From Candidatus Kapaibacterium sp. (GTDB lineage Bacteria; Bacteroidota; Ignavibacteria; Kapaibacteriales; UBA7675), in NCBI GenBank assembly GCA_028284775.1, contig JANQRB010000021.1, forward strand, positions 62,001 through 126,000: a DNA stretch of 64,000 nucleotides. The letters are read 5' to 3'. The position numbers and the translations under genes are program-made. The notes under the pieces are model-generated. The model searched no databases. It was given only the letters and a program-made list of their open reading frames with translations, and had not been told where the DNA came from. This document shows positions 38,772 to 47,975 of the stretch, piece by piece; position 1 is the first letter of the stretch; every line of letters starts with the position of its first letter.

Positions 38772-41700
38772 ATGAAAGCAGATATTGCGATTATCGGCAT
38801 GGCCGGAAGATTTCCGGATGCGGCATCAATCCGGGAATTGTACAGAGTGTTGCGCGACGGGCGCGACTGCGTGCGGGAGGTTTCGAAAGAGCGCGTCATC
38901 AATTCAAACCTGCCGCTGAAGGCTCAGCGCTACAAGCTGCTGGGCTGGCTGGAAGATGTTGACAAATTCGACCACAAATTCTTTAACATCACGCGGCGTG
39001 AAGCCGAACACATGGATCCCCATCAACGTTTGATGCTTGAAGTCGTTCACGAAGCTCTGCTTAACGCGGGTCGGAGCGCGGAGTTCTTTCACAACTCCCG
39101 CACATCGGTGATCGTCGGCAATGCGGAGTACCATTATATCAATCACTTTGAACATTTCGAACCGACGATGTACAGCGGCAACATGCCCTTTTCGGCACCG
39201 GGGCGCATTTCGCGTGAGTTTCAACTACGCGGCCCGGCACTGATGGTCGACACCGGCTGTTCAAGCGGGCTTATGGGCGTCAGCACAGCCTGCAGCCAGC
39301 TCCTGAGCGGCGACGTGGATTATGCCCTGGTTGTCGGTGCCGGCATAGCCCTGGAGCCTCCCGTTGTCGGTCAGTACTATGATGGCATCGACATCAATTC
39401 GGATGACGGCAAAACCCGGACCTTCAACGCCGACTCCAAGGGCTCGGGCGGCGCCGAAGCCGTTGCCACCCTGCTGCTGACAACAATGGACCGCGCCCTT
39501 GCGGATGACGACCATATCCATGCTGTCATCAAGTCGGTCGCGACGAATTCCTCGGCGCACCTGGCTTCCAGTCTGACGGCCACCAGCCGCGCCGCCCAGG
39601 CCGAGCTACTGCAGGAAGCCTGGCGGCAGGCCGACCTGACAGCCGAAGCCATCGACTTTATCGAGGTACATGGCAGCGGCACGAAGCTCGGCGACCCAAT
39701 CGAAGTTCAAGGCATCGACCAGGCTTTTCGCGCCTCCACCGACAGTAAACACATCTGTGCCGTTTCCTGTGTTAAAACCAATATCGGACACACCGATCAG
39801 GTAGCCGGTTTAAGCGGCCTGATCAAGGCTGTACTGGCCTTGCAACACAAACAGCATTTTCCCTCTCTGCACTTCGACAAGCCCAATTCCTTCATCGATT
39901 TTGATAACTCGGCGGTGTATGTTAATACGGAGCTACGCGATTGGGAAAGCGCAGACGACAGGCCACGCCGGGCCGGTGTCAGCTCCTTCGGTTTCGCGGG
40001 CCACAACGCGCACGTCGTACTGGAAGAAGCGCCGCCGCGATCCGCGGACATTCCGGCAAATCAGGTAACAGAGCAGCAAGCCGCCCTGCTGACGTTTTCC
40101 TCGCGCTATCCGCAGGGCCTGCGCGCCAATATGCAGGCACTGGCGGACTACCTGTCTGAAGAAGCGCCGCCGCAGTTGGCCGACATAAGCTTTACTCTTA
40201 ATACCGGCCGTCAGCACTTCCCCTACCGCAGCGCTCTCGTTGCAGCCGATATCCCCGACCTGCAGACTCAACTTGCCGAGGCAATTGCAGCACCGCTTCC
40301 CGAAGGCGGCAAGGCGCCGGAGCTTAACAAACTGATATTCGTCTTTTCCGATTGCGTCGCCATTCCGCAGGCGCTGGTGGAAAGCCTGCGAAGCCGTTTC
40401 CCGGTCTTTGCCGCCAGCTATCAATCCTGTCAGCCGCAATTGGAAGCGGATGGAGACAATGCGAGCCTGCGCAGCCTGGCATTTCAGTATAGTTGGTACA
40501 AACTGCTGGCAAGCTGCGGCATCAACACGCAGCGGGTGCTGGGCATCGGCAGCGGACAGATAGCGACGCGTTTAATCGCAGAACAGATTTCGCTGGATGA
40601 AGCACTCCGGGAAGCGGCACAGGCCCGGCCCGCAGCGACAGGCGATTTGCAGCAGCGTCTAAAAGCGCTGGTACAGCGCGAGACGGAAGAAGAAAAGGTC
40701 ATCTTCGTCGAAGTGGGACCGGAAGGGGCGCTCTCCGCAGGGCTAAAGGAATTGGCGCTGCCCCGCCGGGACGAGCTATTCGCAGTCTGCTGCGTCAATC
40801 CGCAGGCCGGGGAGTCGCTGCTCGCATTTTGCCGTGATCTTTACGAAATCGGCTATTCGCTCGACTGGCCTGCGCTGCACCGACATTACCCCGGCCGCCG
40901 CGTTGCGCTGCCGGGTTATCGCTTTGAAAAAATTCGCTGCTGGGCGCGCGAAGCTTATACCGAAGAGCAATACAATGAATGGCTACGGCGGCTCGACGAG
41001 CCCGCGACGGCTCAAGCGGAACAACAGGGCTGGACCAGCAGAGTTGAGACAACTCCATTGGATGAGACAGACATTGTTCCGGGCTGGACGCCCAGCGAAC
41101 AAAAAGTGGCTTTGATCTGGCGACAGGTGTTAAAAATCGACGAGCTGGAGCTCGACGATGATTTCTTCACGCTCGGCGGCCATTCGCTGCTCGGAACGAT
41201 GGTGATTAACCGCATCCAACAAGAGTGGGACATCAAGCTGGTCTTCAAGGATATCATGATGTTAAGCACGGTGCGGACTCTCGCCCGCGGCATCGACGGC
41301 ATCCTGAACGGTCAGCCGGGCAGCGCGGCGCAACAGGCAATTACCGCTGCGGCGACCGCCGAGCACTATCCGCTCGCCGATGCCCAACTGCATCTCTGGC
41401 GCTTCTATCAGAGCGGCGTAGGCGCGCAACTGTCGCAGACACAGTTGTTATTGCTCGCAATCGACGGCGACCTGAGCCGCCCGCAGCTTGAAGCGACATT
41501 CGCATCGCTCATTCGACGGCAGGAAATATTGCGCAGCTCGATTCATGAGCTCGACGGCAGGCCCGTTCTGCGCGTACATCCCCGTGTCGACTTTACAGTC
41601 GCTTATGAAGAACGGACGGGCGCCGATGTTCAACAGCTGGTCGAGGCATTGCATCAACCCTTTGATCTTGCTCGTGCTCCCCTGCTTCGGGTCACGCTTG

Positions 41701-42674
41701 TGCGGGTGGAAACGCAGCGTCACATCCTTGTCATCGGCATGGACCATCTGCTGTTCGACGGCTCGTCACTGCAAACGCTTGTCAGCGAGTTCCTGGCACT
41801 CTATCAGGGACAGGAGCTGCCGCAGCCCAGCCTGCAGTACAAAGACTATGTAGCCTGGCAGCGCCAGCGCTTAGCAAGCGCCGAACTGCGCCGCCAGGAA
41901 GAATACTGGCTGAATGAACTCCGGGGCGAGTTGCCGGCGCTTGACCTGCCCGGTGACTTTGAACGTCCGTCGCAACGCAGTTTTCGCGGCGACGTCGTCA
42001 AGATGCTCCTGGGAACGCAACGGCTCAGCCGCTTGCATAAATTCGCGCAGTCCAATAAATCCACGCTCTTTATGCTTTTGCTGGCGACCTACAAAGCGCT
42101 GTTGGCAAAGTACAGCGGCCAGCAGGACATCATCGTCGGTACGCCCATCGCCGGCCGACTTCATCGGGATATCGAGAATATGATCGGCATGTTCGCCAAT
42201 ACGCTGCCGATCAGAACGTTTCCACGGGGTGACAAGACCTTTCGCGGCTTCCTGGGCGAAGTTCGTCAGGCCTGCCTTAACCTGTACGCGAATCAGGAGT
42301 ATCCCATTGAAAAGATAATTGAGCAGTTGGCGATTAAACGCAGTGCATCGCGACATCCGCTCTTCGATGTAACCATGTTTATGCAGAACTTCGATGGCGG
42401 AGCGCCTCTGTCGCTCGACGGGATAACGATGACACCGCTGGATTACAGGCCGCATACCAGCCGCTATGATCTGAATTTTGAATTCCACAATACCGGCGCT
42501 GACGATCTTCTGCTACACATTGAATATTCCAGCGATCTGTTCAGCGAAGAGTCAATTCAGTCCATAGGGCGGGATTTCCTCGCGCTGCTCGATGCTATTC
42601 TCGAAAACCCGGATATTAAACTGCAGGATCTGGCGACTAACTACGCGGTGGAATTTGAGCAGACCGCCGAATAA
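38772..42674 (+). CDS. Ketosynthase - degenerate acyltransferase - carrier protein - terminal condensation domain protein
   Basis: A 1300-aa protein starting 43 bp after the NRPS, clearly the same operon. The KS (residues 1-430) has an intact triad: C163 in 'DTGCSSGL', H300 in 'HGSGTKLGDP' and H340 in 'NIGHTDQVAG'. Residues about 440-755 align in order with an acyltransferase and post-AT linker, but the nucleophile motif GHSxGE is replaced by 'GIGSGQ' and the N-terminal glycine-rich motif is missing, so it cannot load malonyl units itself. A carrier protein follows (serine near 805 in 'LGGHSLL'), then a C domain (860-1290) with 'DHLLFDG' (H992 kept, first His replaced by Asp). It ends there: no A domain, reductase or thioesterase. 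Release by the terminal C domain onto an amine or alcohol, and acylation of the carrier in trans, are inferences. Confidence 0.9.
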   Translation: MKADIAIIGMAGRFPDAASIRELYRVLRDGRDCVREVSKERVINSNLPLKAQRYKLLGWLEDVDKFDHKFFNITRREAEHMDPHQRLMLEVVHEALLNAGRSAEFFHNSRTSVIVGNAEYHYINHFEHFEPTMYSGNMPFSAPGRISREFQLRGPALMVDTGCSSGLMGVSTACSQLLSGDVDYALVVGAGIALEPPVVGQYYDGIDINSDDGKTRTFNADSKGSGGAEAVATLLLTTMDRALADDDHIHAVIKSVATNSSAHLASSLTATSRAAQAELLQEAWRQADLTAEAIDFIEVHGSGTKLGDPIEVQGIDQAFRASTDSKHICAVSCVKTNIGHTDQVAGLSGLIKAVLALQHKQHFPSLHFDKPNSFIDFDNSAVYVNTELRDWESADDRPRRAGVSSFGFAGHNAHVVLEEAPPRSADIPANQVTEQQAALLTFSSRYPQGLRANMQALADYLSEEAPPQLADISFTLNTGRQHFPYRSALVAADIPDLQTQLAEAIAAPLPEGGKAPELNKLIFVFSDCVAIPQALVESLRSRFPVFAASYQSCQPQLEADGDNASLRSLAFQYSWYKLLASCGINTQRVLGIGSGQIATRLIAEQISLDEALREAAQARPAATGDLQQRLKALVQRETEEEKVIFVEVGPEGALSAGLKELALPRRDELFAVCCVNPQAGESLLAFCRDLYEIGYSLDWPALHRHYPGRRVALPGYRFEKIRCWAREAYTEEQYNEWLRRLDEPATAQAEQQGWTSRVETTPLDETDIVPGWTPSEQKVALIWRQVLKIDELELDDDFFTLGGHSLLGTMVINRIQQEWDIKLVFKDIMMLSTVRTLARGIDGILNGQPGSAAQQAITAAATAEHYPLADAQLHLWRFYQSGVGAQLSQTQLLLLAIDGDLSRPQLEATFASLIRRQEILRSSIHELDGRPVLRVHPRVDFTVAYEERTGADVQQLVEALHQPFDLARAPLLRVTLVRVETQRHILVIGMDHLLFDGSSLQTLVSEFLALYQGQELPQPSLQYKDYVAWQRQRLASAELRRQEEYWLNELRGELPALDLPGDFERPSQRSFRGDVVKMLLGTQRLSRLHKFAQSNKSTLFMLLLATYKALLAKYSGQQDIIVGTPIAGRLHRDIENMIGMFANTLPIRTFPRGDKTFRGFLGEVRQACLNLYANQEYPIEKIIEQLAIKRSASRHPLFDVTMFMQNFDGGAPLSLDGITMTPLDYRPHTSRYDLNFEFHNTGADDLLLHIEYSSDLFSEESIQSIGRDFLALLDAILENPDIKLQDLATNYAVEFEQTAE

Positions 42675-42867
42675 CCGAAAAATAGTCTTCCTGTTAACAA
42701 GGCTGCTTCACAGTTCACAATTTGCGAGAGACAACATACGGAGCTAGCGGAACTGTGCGCCCTTCAATAAAGACAACATCCGGCCTTAGGGCTCTTCATC
42801 GCCTGGTGAGAATTGTCGATAGAGCCGAGCAACTTTTTTTTACTTTTTAACAATATCCAACAACAGC

Positions 42868-43302
42868 ATGAACAGTAAGGACGGAAAATGGCGTCTGGTT
42901 GAACGATCACCGAGCGTCGCCGAATACACTGAACTGGTCGAAGCAGTCGGCTGGCGGCGCAGGGAGCCGGCAGCGATCGCGATTGCACTCGCACGCTCCG
43001 ATTATGCCCTCTGTGCAGAAAGCGGCGACCGGATGATCGGCTGCGGACGGGTGATCGGCGATGGCGGTCTACACTTTTATGTCACCGATATGCTCGTACA
43101 CCCCGAGTTTCAAGGCCGTGGAATCGGCAGCGCGATCCTGAAGGAGCTCTGCCGTTTTCTGTCGGCCCTGCCTTATGAGAATACGCTGGCAAGCGTGCTT
43201 CCGACGAAAGGGCTGCGTCAGTTTTACGAGTCGCAGGGTTTTGTTGCCCAAAAAGACCACAGCCCGGCGATGCTGCAGTGGATTAACGAACATAAGAACT
43301 GA
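42868..43302 (+). CDS. GNAT-family N-acetyltransferase
   Basis: A 144-aa acetyltransferase with 'GLHFYVTDMLVHPEFQGRGI', the acetyl-CoA pyrophosphate loop 'QGRGIGSA' and a C-terminal 'LRQFYESQGF', typical of small stand-alone GNATs. It lies 193 bp downstream of the KS-C protein on the same strand. A tailoring or self-protection role for the peptide cluster is possible, but the gap and ordinary family make this uncertain. The preceding intergenic segment is AT-rich near the start ('actttttaacaatatcc'), which would suit its own promoter. Confidence 0.88.
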   Translation: MNSKDGKWRLVERSPSVAEYTELVEAVGWRRREPAAIAIALARSDYALCAESGDRMIGCGRVIGDGGLHFYVTDMLVHPEFQGRGIGSAILKELCRFLSALPYENTLASVLPTKGLRQFYESQGFVAQKDHSPAMLQWINEHKN

Positions 43303-43326
43303 GAAACAGCCCTTGTCAGCGCCGGC

Positions 43327-45822
43327 TCAGCGGGCAACAACAACCGGAAACGTGTAATAGCCGGCCGGGCCGTGGACAGTAAGGTAGTATAATCCATTGG
43401 GCAGATCTTCTACGCATATCCTGCATTCTGCACTCGCAATTGCCAGCGCTCCATCTGTTGCTACTTTCGATCCGACAAATCTTTCCCGCCGAAGGAGGCG
43501 TCCGTATATGTCGCGAAGGCAGCCTTCCGTATCAGCTAAAGCCTGATCCCTAGCGTCCTGAAGAACGGCGGCAACAAGAATCTGCTTCGCTGTGGGATTC
43601 GGAAAGGGTGAGCTGATGAACAGCGCACTGCCCGGCGGATTATCGTTTCCGACTCTGATAGGGATTGTGCATTGTGAGATTCCGGCAAGCCGCGTTGATG
43701 CCGCAAGGCCCTTAAGCGCCATTGTTAATCGGCCGCAGTCAAAGGCAAAGTGCAAAGAATCGCCAAGGTTTCCGACGGCGCCTGGGTGAAAACAAATCCG
43801 AATGTTCGCACTGGATTTGCCCGGGATCTCGATGGGGAATTGCGAATGGGGCGCCGAGAAATCCTGGTAGTGCGCAAAATTGACACGCCGGATGATTCGT
43901 GTATCTGCGCCAAGATTGTGCAGCGTTATGTTATCACAACGCATGCCGCCGACAGATGTGGCATCGGGAAACTCGAATCGCTCTCCGCCCGACGCGACTA
44001 TCTCCGTATTTTCGCGCGTGACGTCGACCACCACTGTATCGCTGCCCGTACACAGGCCTCGACTGACCGTCACGATGTAACGTGTCGATTCCTCCGGCTG
44101 TACAGTTGGAGTAGCGCTCGTCGGATCGCTTAAACCGACCGAGGGACGCCAACGAATTTCGTCGCCTTCCTCAACCCGCAGCATCAGGCTAGTGCCTGCG
44201 CAAATCGAGGTATCCGGACCGGCATCGACACTGAAGCTGTTCGCGACCGAAATTGTAACGCTGTCGGAATTCTGACAGCCGCTCACCCTGTCCGTGACAG
44301 TTAAAACATAAGTCGTCGTTTCTTTCAGCACGGCAATGGGATCGGGGCTCCGGGGATCGCTCAGTCCTGCGGCCGGTGCCCAGGAAAGCAGACCATCGCC
44401 GCGACCATCCAGGCGAATGGTACTGTCACAGACAATTGTCGTATCAGGCCCGGCGTCAACTTTCGGAACGCTTTCACTGGCCTCCTCCCAATGATTGCAG
44501 AGCGTCAACATCTGCGACAGGCTGCCTTCGCTTAAGTCCTGCTTTTGATTCAAGAACCCCGCATCGGCCGCCTTCCCCCCACGTACAATTTCAAAATCCA
44601 ACACAGCGACACTCATGGATGTTAAACGACTGCCGCAGACGCTGCCCCTGGAATCGGTCTTGACGACATAGCCGTCCTGCACTGTTGCACCGTCGGTATA
44701 ACCTGCACCGCAAGCCAGGAGACCGCCATCCTGTGTCGCCGTCACAGCAAAGAACTGATCGGTACGACTTCCGCCGTACTCCTTGATCCAGTTAACAGAG
44801 CCATCAGCGGGAAGAATACTCATCAAATACGCATTACCCTGACGGCCTCCGCCGCAAGGAGCTTTGAGTCCCGCCACAATATACTCTTCGCCATCCTCGA
44901 CGACGACGACATCATTCGCGAGATCCTCGCCCGGGGAATCCGAGGTATAGCTGCGCCCCCAGACGGGATTTAACTGTTCGTCGAGTCGAATGAGCAGGAC
45001 GTCGCTAATTGCTCGCGGCCCACGGCTGCCCGCTATCAACAGTCCGCCGTCCGGCAGGGCCGCAATTTTACTAAGCGTTTCGATGCCGTCGGTCGTGTAA
45101 CTTCGCGTCTCCAGCAGTTGGGCCGCAGCGTCCCAAACCGCGAGAGATACATCGCGCCGGTTGTTTGCCTGATAGTGTCTGCGGCAGCCCAGCACGATCG
45201 AACCATTGCGGAGTACAGCCAGCGACCGGCCCTCGGGACGCGAACCGTCATCGATGTAGCGGCTTTGAACAATCTGCATCCGCTCATCGAGAACAAAAAG
45301 ACCAGCGCGGTGGGCTCCATTAACGAATGGATACGAAGCGACCAGAAAACCGCCGCCCGGCCGTGGAATGAAGTCGTAGCCCTGACTGTTGCCGCCGGCA
45401 TGGCGAAGTTTATTATGGTCGATAATCCGGCCGTCCGACGGCTCTAATCGATACATTATCGACACCATTTCGCCCGTGGTGAAATAGTTGATATCACTGA
45501 CTAATACATACAGACTGCCATCCGAAGCCTCGTAAAGCTGCGACAGATTGGTATTATGAGCGGCGGCGGAGGTATTGCCGAGCGTTTTAGTCCATTGCAG
45601 TCGGTGGTCGGCATCGAATTTGAGAATCCAGGTATGCGCATACCGCCCGTTACCGACGGATTGGCTCCGTCCTCCGATCAGGTAACCGCCATCCCTCGTC
45701 TGGATTATGGTATTCAGGCGGTCTTCGGCAGCCCCGCCATACATCATTTGTGAAACGTGCTGTCCGCCGGCGCTCCGGATCATCAGGCCCGCAAACGCGA
45801 TAATGAGGATTGTAATCTTCAC
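43327..45822 (-). CDS. Secreted protein with two Ig/PKD-like domains and T9SS sorting domain
   Basis: An 831-aa exported protein. The start is a GTG at 45822 preceded by 'gggag'. Signal peptide 'MKITILIIAFAGLMIRSAGG'. Residues about 20-440 contain repeats of the form 'DGGYLIGGRSQSVGNGRYAH' and 'DGGLLACGAGYTDG', a propeller-like region seen in FCB surface proteins. Two tandem domains follow, each opening 'VDAGPDT' and containing 'W.P..GLSDP.S..P', then 'T..YVLTVT' (about residues 455-600), a further beta domain ('NTEIVASGGERFEFPDATSV') and a sorting domain ending 'GYYTFPVVVAR'. Convergent with the GNAT gene. Likely a surface or secreted structural protein. Confidence 0.85.
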   Translation of the reverse strand: MKITILIIAFAGLMIRSAGGQHVSQMMYGGAAEDRLNTIIQTRDGGYLIGGRSQSVGNGRYAHTWILKFDADHRLQWTKTLGNTSAAAHNTNLSQLYEASDGSLYVLVSDINYFTTGEMVSIMYRLEPSDGRIIDHNKLRHAGGNSQGYDFIPRPGGGFLVASYPFVNGAHRAGLFVLDERMQIVQSRYIDDGSRPEGRSLAVLRNGSIVLGCRRHYQANNRRDVSLAVWDAAAQLLETRSYTTDGIETLSKIAALPDGGLLIAGSRGPRAISDVLLIRLDEQLNPVWGRSYTSDSPGEDLANDVVVVEDGEEYIVAGLKAPCGGGRQGNAYLMSILPADGSVNWIKEYGGSRTDQFFAVTATQDGGLLACGAGYTDGATVQDGYVVKTDSRGSVCGSRLTSMSVAVLDFEIVRGGKAADAGFLNQKQDLSEGSLSQMLTLCNHWEEASESVPKVDAGPDTTIVCDSTIRLDGRGDGLLSWAPAAGLSDPRSPDPIAVLKETTTYVLTVTDRVSGCQNSDSVTISVANSFSVDAGPDTSICAGTSLMLRVEEGDEIRWRPSVGLSDPTSATPTVQPEESTRYIVTVSRGLCTGSDTVVVDVTRENTEIVASGGERFEFPDATSVGGMRCDNITLHNLGADTRIIRRVNFAHYQDFSAPHSQFPIEIPGKSSANIRICFHPGAVGNLGDSLHFAFDCGRLTMALKGLAASTRLAGISQCTIPIRVGNDNPPGSALFISSPFPNPTAKQILVAAVLQDARDQALADTEGCLRDIYGRLLRRERFVGSKVATDGALAIASAECRICVEDLPNGLYYLTVHGPAGYYTFPVVVAR

Positions 45823-46526
45823 CTTTGTCTCCCTACATCTCGTCTAAGTCAATTTGATTGACTACGGTGCATACTCAGGCAAGGGTTAAGTCTTTGGTAG
45901 GGCTTTGGGCAGTTAAGTTACACGGCTTCAGTCCTAATTGCAAGTACAAAAAAACGACATTTGCCGGCAGGAACAGCGATTTGTCTCCCGAATTCGGCCG
46001 TTCGATACGGTCTGAAATGCACGCCTAAACGAGACCGATAGCAAATTGGCTATTGAAAACACTTTTGCATTTTCGCTGTGATTCGCCCGAGCCACCACAA
46101 CGACTTCAACGACGCGGAGATGCTAAATTCAGGCGTCCTCCGGGTGACTCTTCGCCTGTCCATCATCAACTATTCATAAAGGGACCTCAAGTTGGTCAAA
46201 GTGAATCAGAGCCCAAAAGCACTTTTGTAAGAAAGATCTAAGGACGCGGAAATACAACAAGTGCTTGCGCTCGCAGATCAATCGCTGGCGGGCCTGGATC
46301 AGCTCCTCTACTTCACAGCCATTCACCCGCGACTGCGAGCACGGCTTCCGTAGAATCGGAGGGAACAATGTCGAGCGGGAGTTTAATCTGGCGCATTCGC
46401 TTGCGTGTACAGCCGGGAAAGTTTAGGGTTTCGTCTTCGGCTCCGCTCAGACTGCAGTGCTTTGGTCTTCGGCTTCGCTCTGAACGCAAGGTATAGCTTA
46501 TTCGATGGGTTCAAAGCCTTAAACCC
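45823..46526. other. Intergenic region without a supported gene
   Basis: About 700 bp between two divergent genes. It must hold the promoter of the minus-strand T9SS gene. Near 46430-46490 there are two related copies of 'gtcttcggctYcgctc', a sequence also echoed in the tandem array that follows. No open frame has a recognisable domain. Confidence 0.4.
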
Positions 46527-46702
46527 GTGGGCTGAGCGTAGGCTGAGCGTGGGCTGAGCGTGGGCTGAGCGTGAGCTGAGCGTGGGCTGAGCGTAGGCTA
46601 AGCGTAGGCTAAGCGTGAGCTGAGCGTGAGCTGAGCGTGGGCTGAGCGTGGGCTGAGCGTGGGCTGAGCGTGGGCTGAGCGTGGGCTGAGCGTAGCCGAA
46701 GC
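46527..46702. repeat. 11-bp minisatellite, 16 units
   Basis: Sixteen contiguous units of consensus GTGGGCTGAGC (variants gtaggctgagc, gtgagctgagc, gtaggctaagc, last unit gtagccgaagc), exactly 176 bp with no indel. Because 11 is not a multiple of 3, all three frames are periodically open on the minus strand, which creates a spurious Ser/Ala/His/Gln-rich frame. The motif resembles the 'cttcggct.cgctcag' dispersed sequence next to it, so the array may have grown from such an element. Confidence 0.95.
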
Positions 46703-46826
46703 CCACATTCATCCGGAAGACCGCTAAAAAAATACAGAGCAAGTTACAGCCCGGCGACTCCCATGGCGACCGCGGCTTTACGAATGACAAATTTTGCTAA
46801 TTTGTCGATGGAGGTACTGTTTGCCT

Positions 46827-47780
46827 ATGCTGTTGATTATTGCCGTCTGTGTCCTCGCCTTTTGTTCAAGTTGTAATGAAAGTGACGGAAATGTACAGGA
46901 GTCGCTTCCGTCTGCCTCACCCTTTGTTGTAGTTCTCGGTATCGCTCAGGATGCCGGCTTCCCACAGGCGGCCTGCAAAAAATCCTGCTGCGCGGACGCA
47001 TGGCACACTCGCGAACAACGCAAGATGGTCTCCTGCCTGGCCATCGTCGACCCACAATCGAAGGAACGCTGGATCATCGACGCAACGCCCGATTTCAAGG
47101 ATCAACTCCGTATGCTGGACAGTATCGCGCCGAGCGGACAGAATCCGGGATTAAACGGCATCCTGCTCACCCACGCTCATATCGGGCACTACACCGGCCT
47201 GATGCATCTCGGTCGTGAAGTAATCGGCGCGCAGGGTGTACCGGTCTACGCCATGCCGCGTATGCGGACTTTTCTTGAAAACAACGGTCCCTGGGATCAA
47301 CTGCTGAAACTGCGCAACATCGAAATCAATCAGCTTGGCGCCGATAGTACGATACGGCTTAACGAGAGAATCAGCATTCGCCCATTTTCGGTACCGCACC
47401 GCGATGAGTATTCCGAAACTGTCGGCTTTCAGATCCTGGGGCCGGAAGCCAGCGTCGTTTTCATTCCCGATATCGACAAATGGGAACGCTGGGAACGGTC
47501 GATCGAAGAGTTGATCGCCGAATGCGACCGCGCGTATCTGGACGGCACTTTTTATGCCGATGGCGAGATTCCCGGTCGCGACATGGCTGAAATACCTCAT
47601 CCCTTTATCGAAGAAAGTATGCGGCGTTTTGCGGCGCTACCCGTATCGGAACGCCGGAAAATTCGCTTTATCCATCTCAACCACAGCAATCCGGCCCTCC
47701 AGACGGCTTCCACCGCTCAGCAGGCAATCCGGGACCAGGGATTCGGACTGGCGGAACAAGGCGAACGCACAAGGCTCTGA
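46827..47780 (+). CDS. PqqB-like metallo-beta-lactamase-fold hydrolase, probable lipoprotein/exported
   Basis: A 317-aa protein. The N-terminus 'MLLIIAVCVLAFCSSC' is a signal sequence, possibly of lipoprotein type though the lipobox is not canonical. The body matches PqqB-like MBL-fold proteins: 'VVLGIAQDAGFPQAACKKSC' near the start, the metal-binding region 'LLTHAHIGHYTGLMHLGR', then 'SVPHRDEYSETVGFQI', 'VVFIPDIDKW', 'AYLDGTFY' and 'FIHLNHSNP'. The ATG at 46827 has a GGAGG 12 bp upstream and is preferred over the TTG at 46794. Exported PqqB-like hydrolases occur outside PQQ clusters, and no other pqq gene is here, so a PQQ role is doubtful. It is probably a zinc hydrolase. Confidence 0.85.
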   Translation: MLLIIAVCVLAFCSSCNESDGNVQESLPSASPFVVVLGIAQDAGFPQAACKKSCCADAWHTREQRKMVSCLAIVDPQSKERWIIDATPDFKDQLRMLDSIAPSGQNPGLNGILLTHAHIGHYTGLMHLGREVIGAQGVPVYAMPRMRTFLENNGPWDQLLKLRNIEINQLGADSTIRLNERISIRPFSVPHRDEYSETVGFQILGPEASVVFIPDIDKWERWERSIEELIAECDRAYLDGTFYADGEIPGRDMAEIPHPFIEESMRRFAALPVSERRKIRFIHLNHSNPALQTASTAQQAIRDQGFGLAEQGERTRL

Positions 47781-47975
47781 CCTGGCATTGTTCCGAGCGA
47801 TTTGCGCGCACAGCCGATAGCGTCCAGTCCTTTGAAGACCTGTGATCTTGTTGTATAGCGGCCGCCGGCTGTAACCACCAGCAGCTCAGGCTTGTCTCAA
47901 CGGGATTATGCGGCGGCCAGGCTGAACTTAACGGTTAACAGTCAACTAGTGCTACGACTAAAGCAAGGAAGCATT

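Noticed and set aside
46383..46790. Minus-strand 135-codon open frame rich in Ser, Ala, His, Gln
   Set aside because: It is generated by the 11-bp repeat array, which keeps frames open by periodicity; no start context or domain.
46827..47780. PQQ biosynthesis locus
   Set aside because: Only a PqqB-like fold is present, with an export signal; no pqqA, C, D or E nearby.
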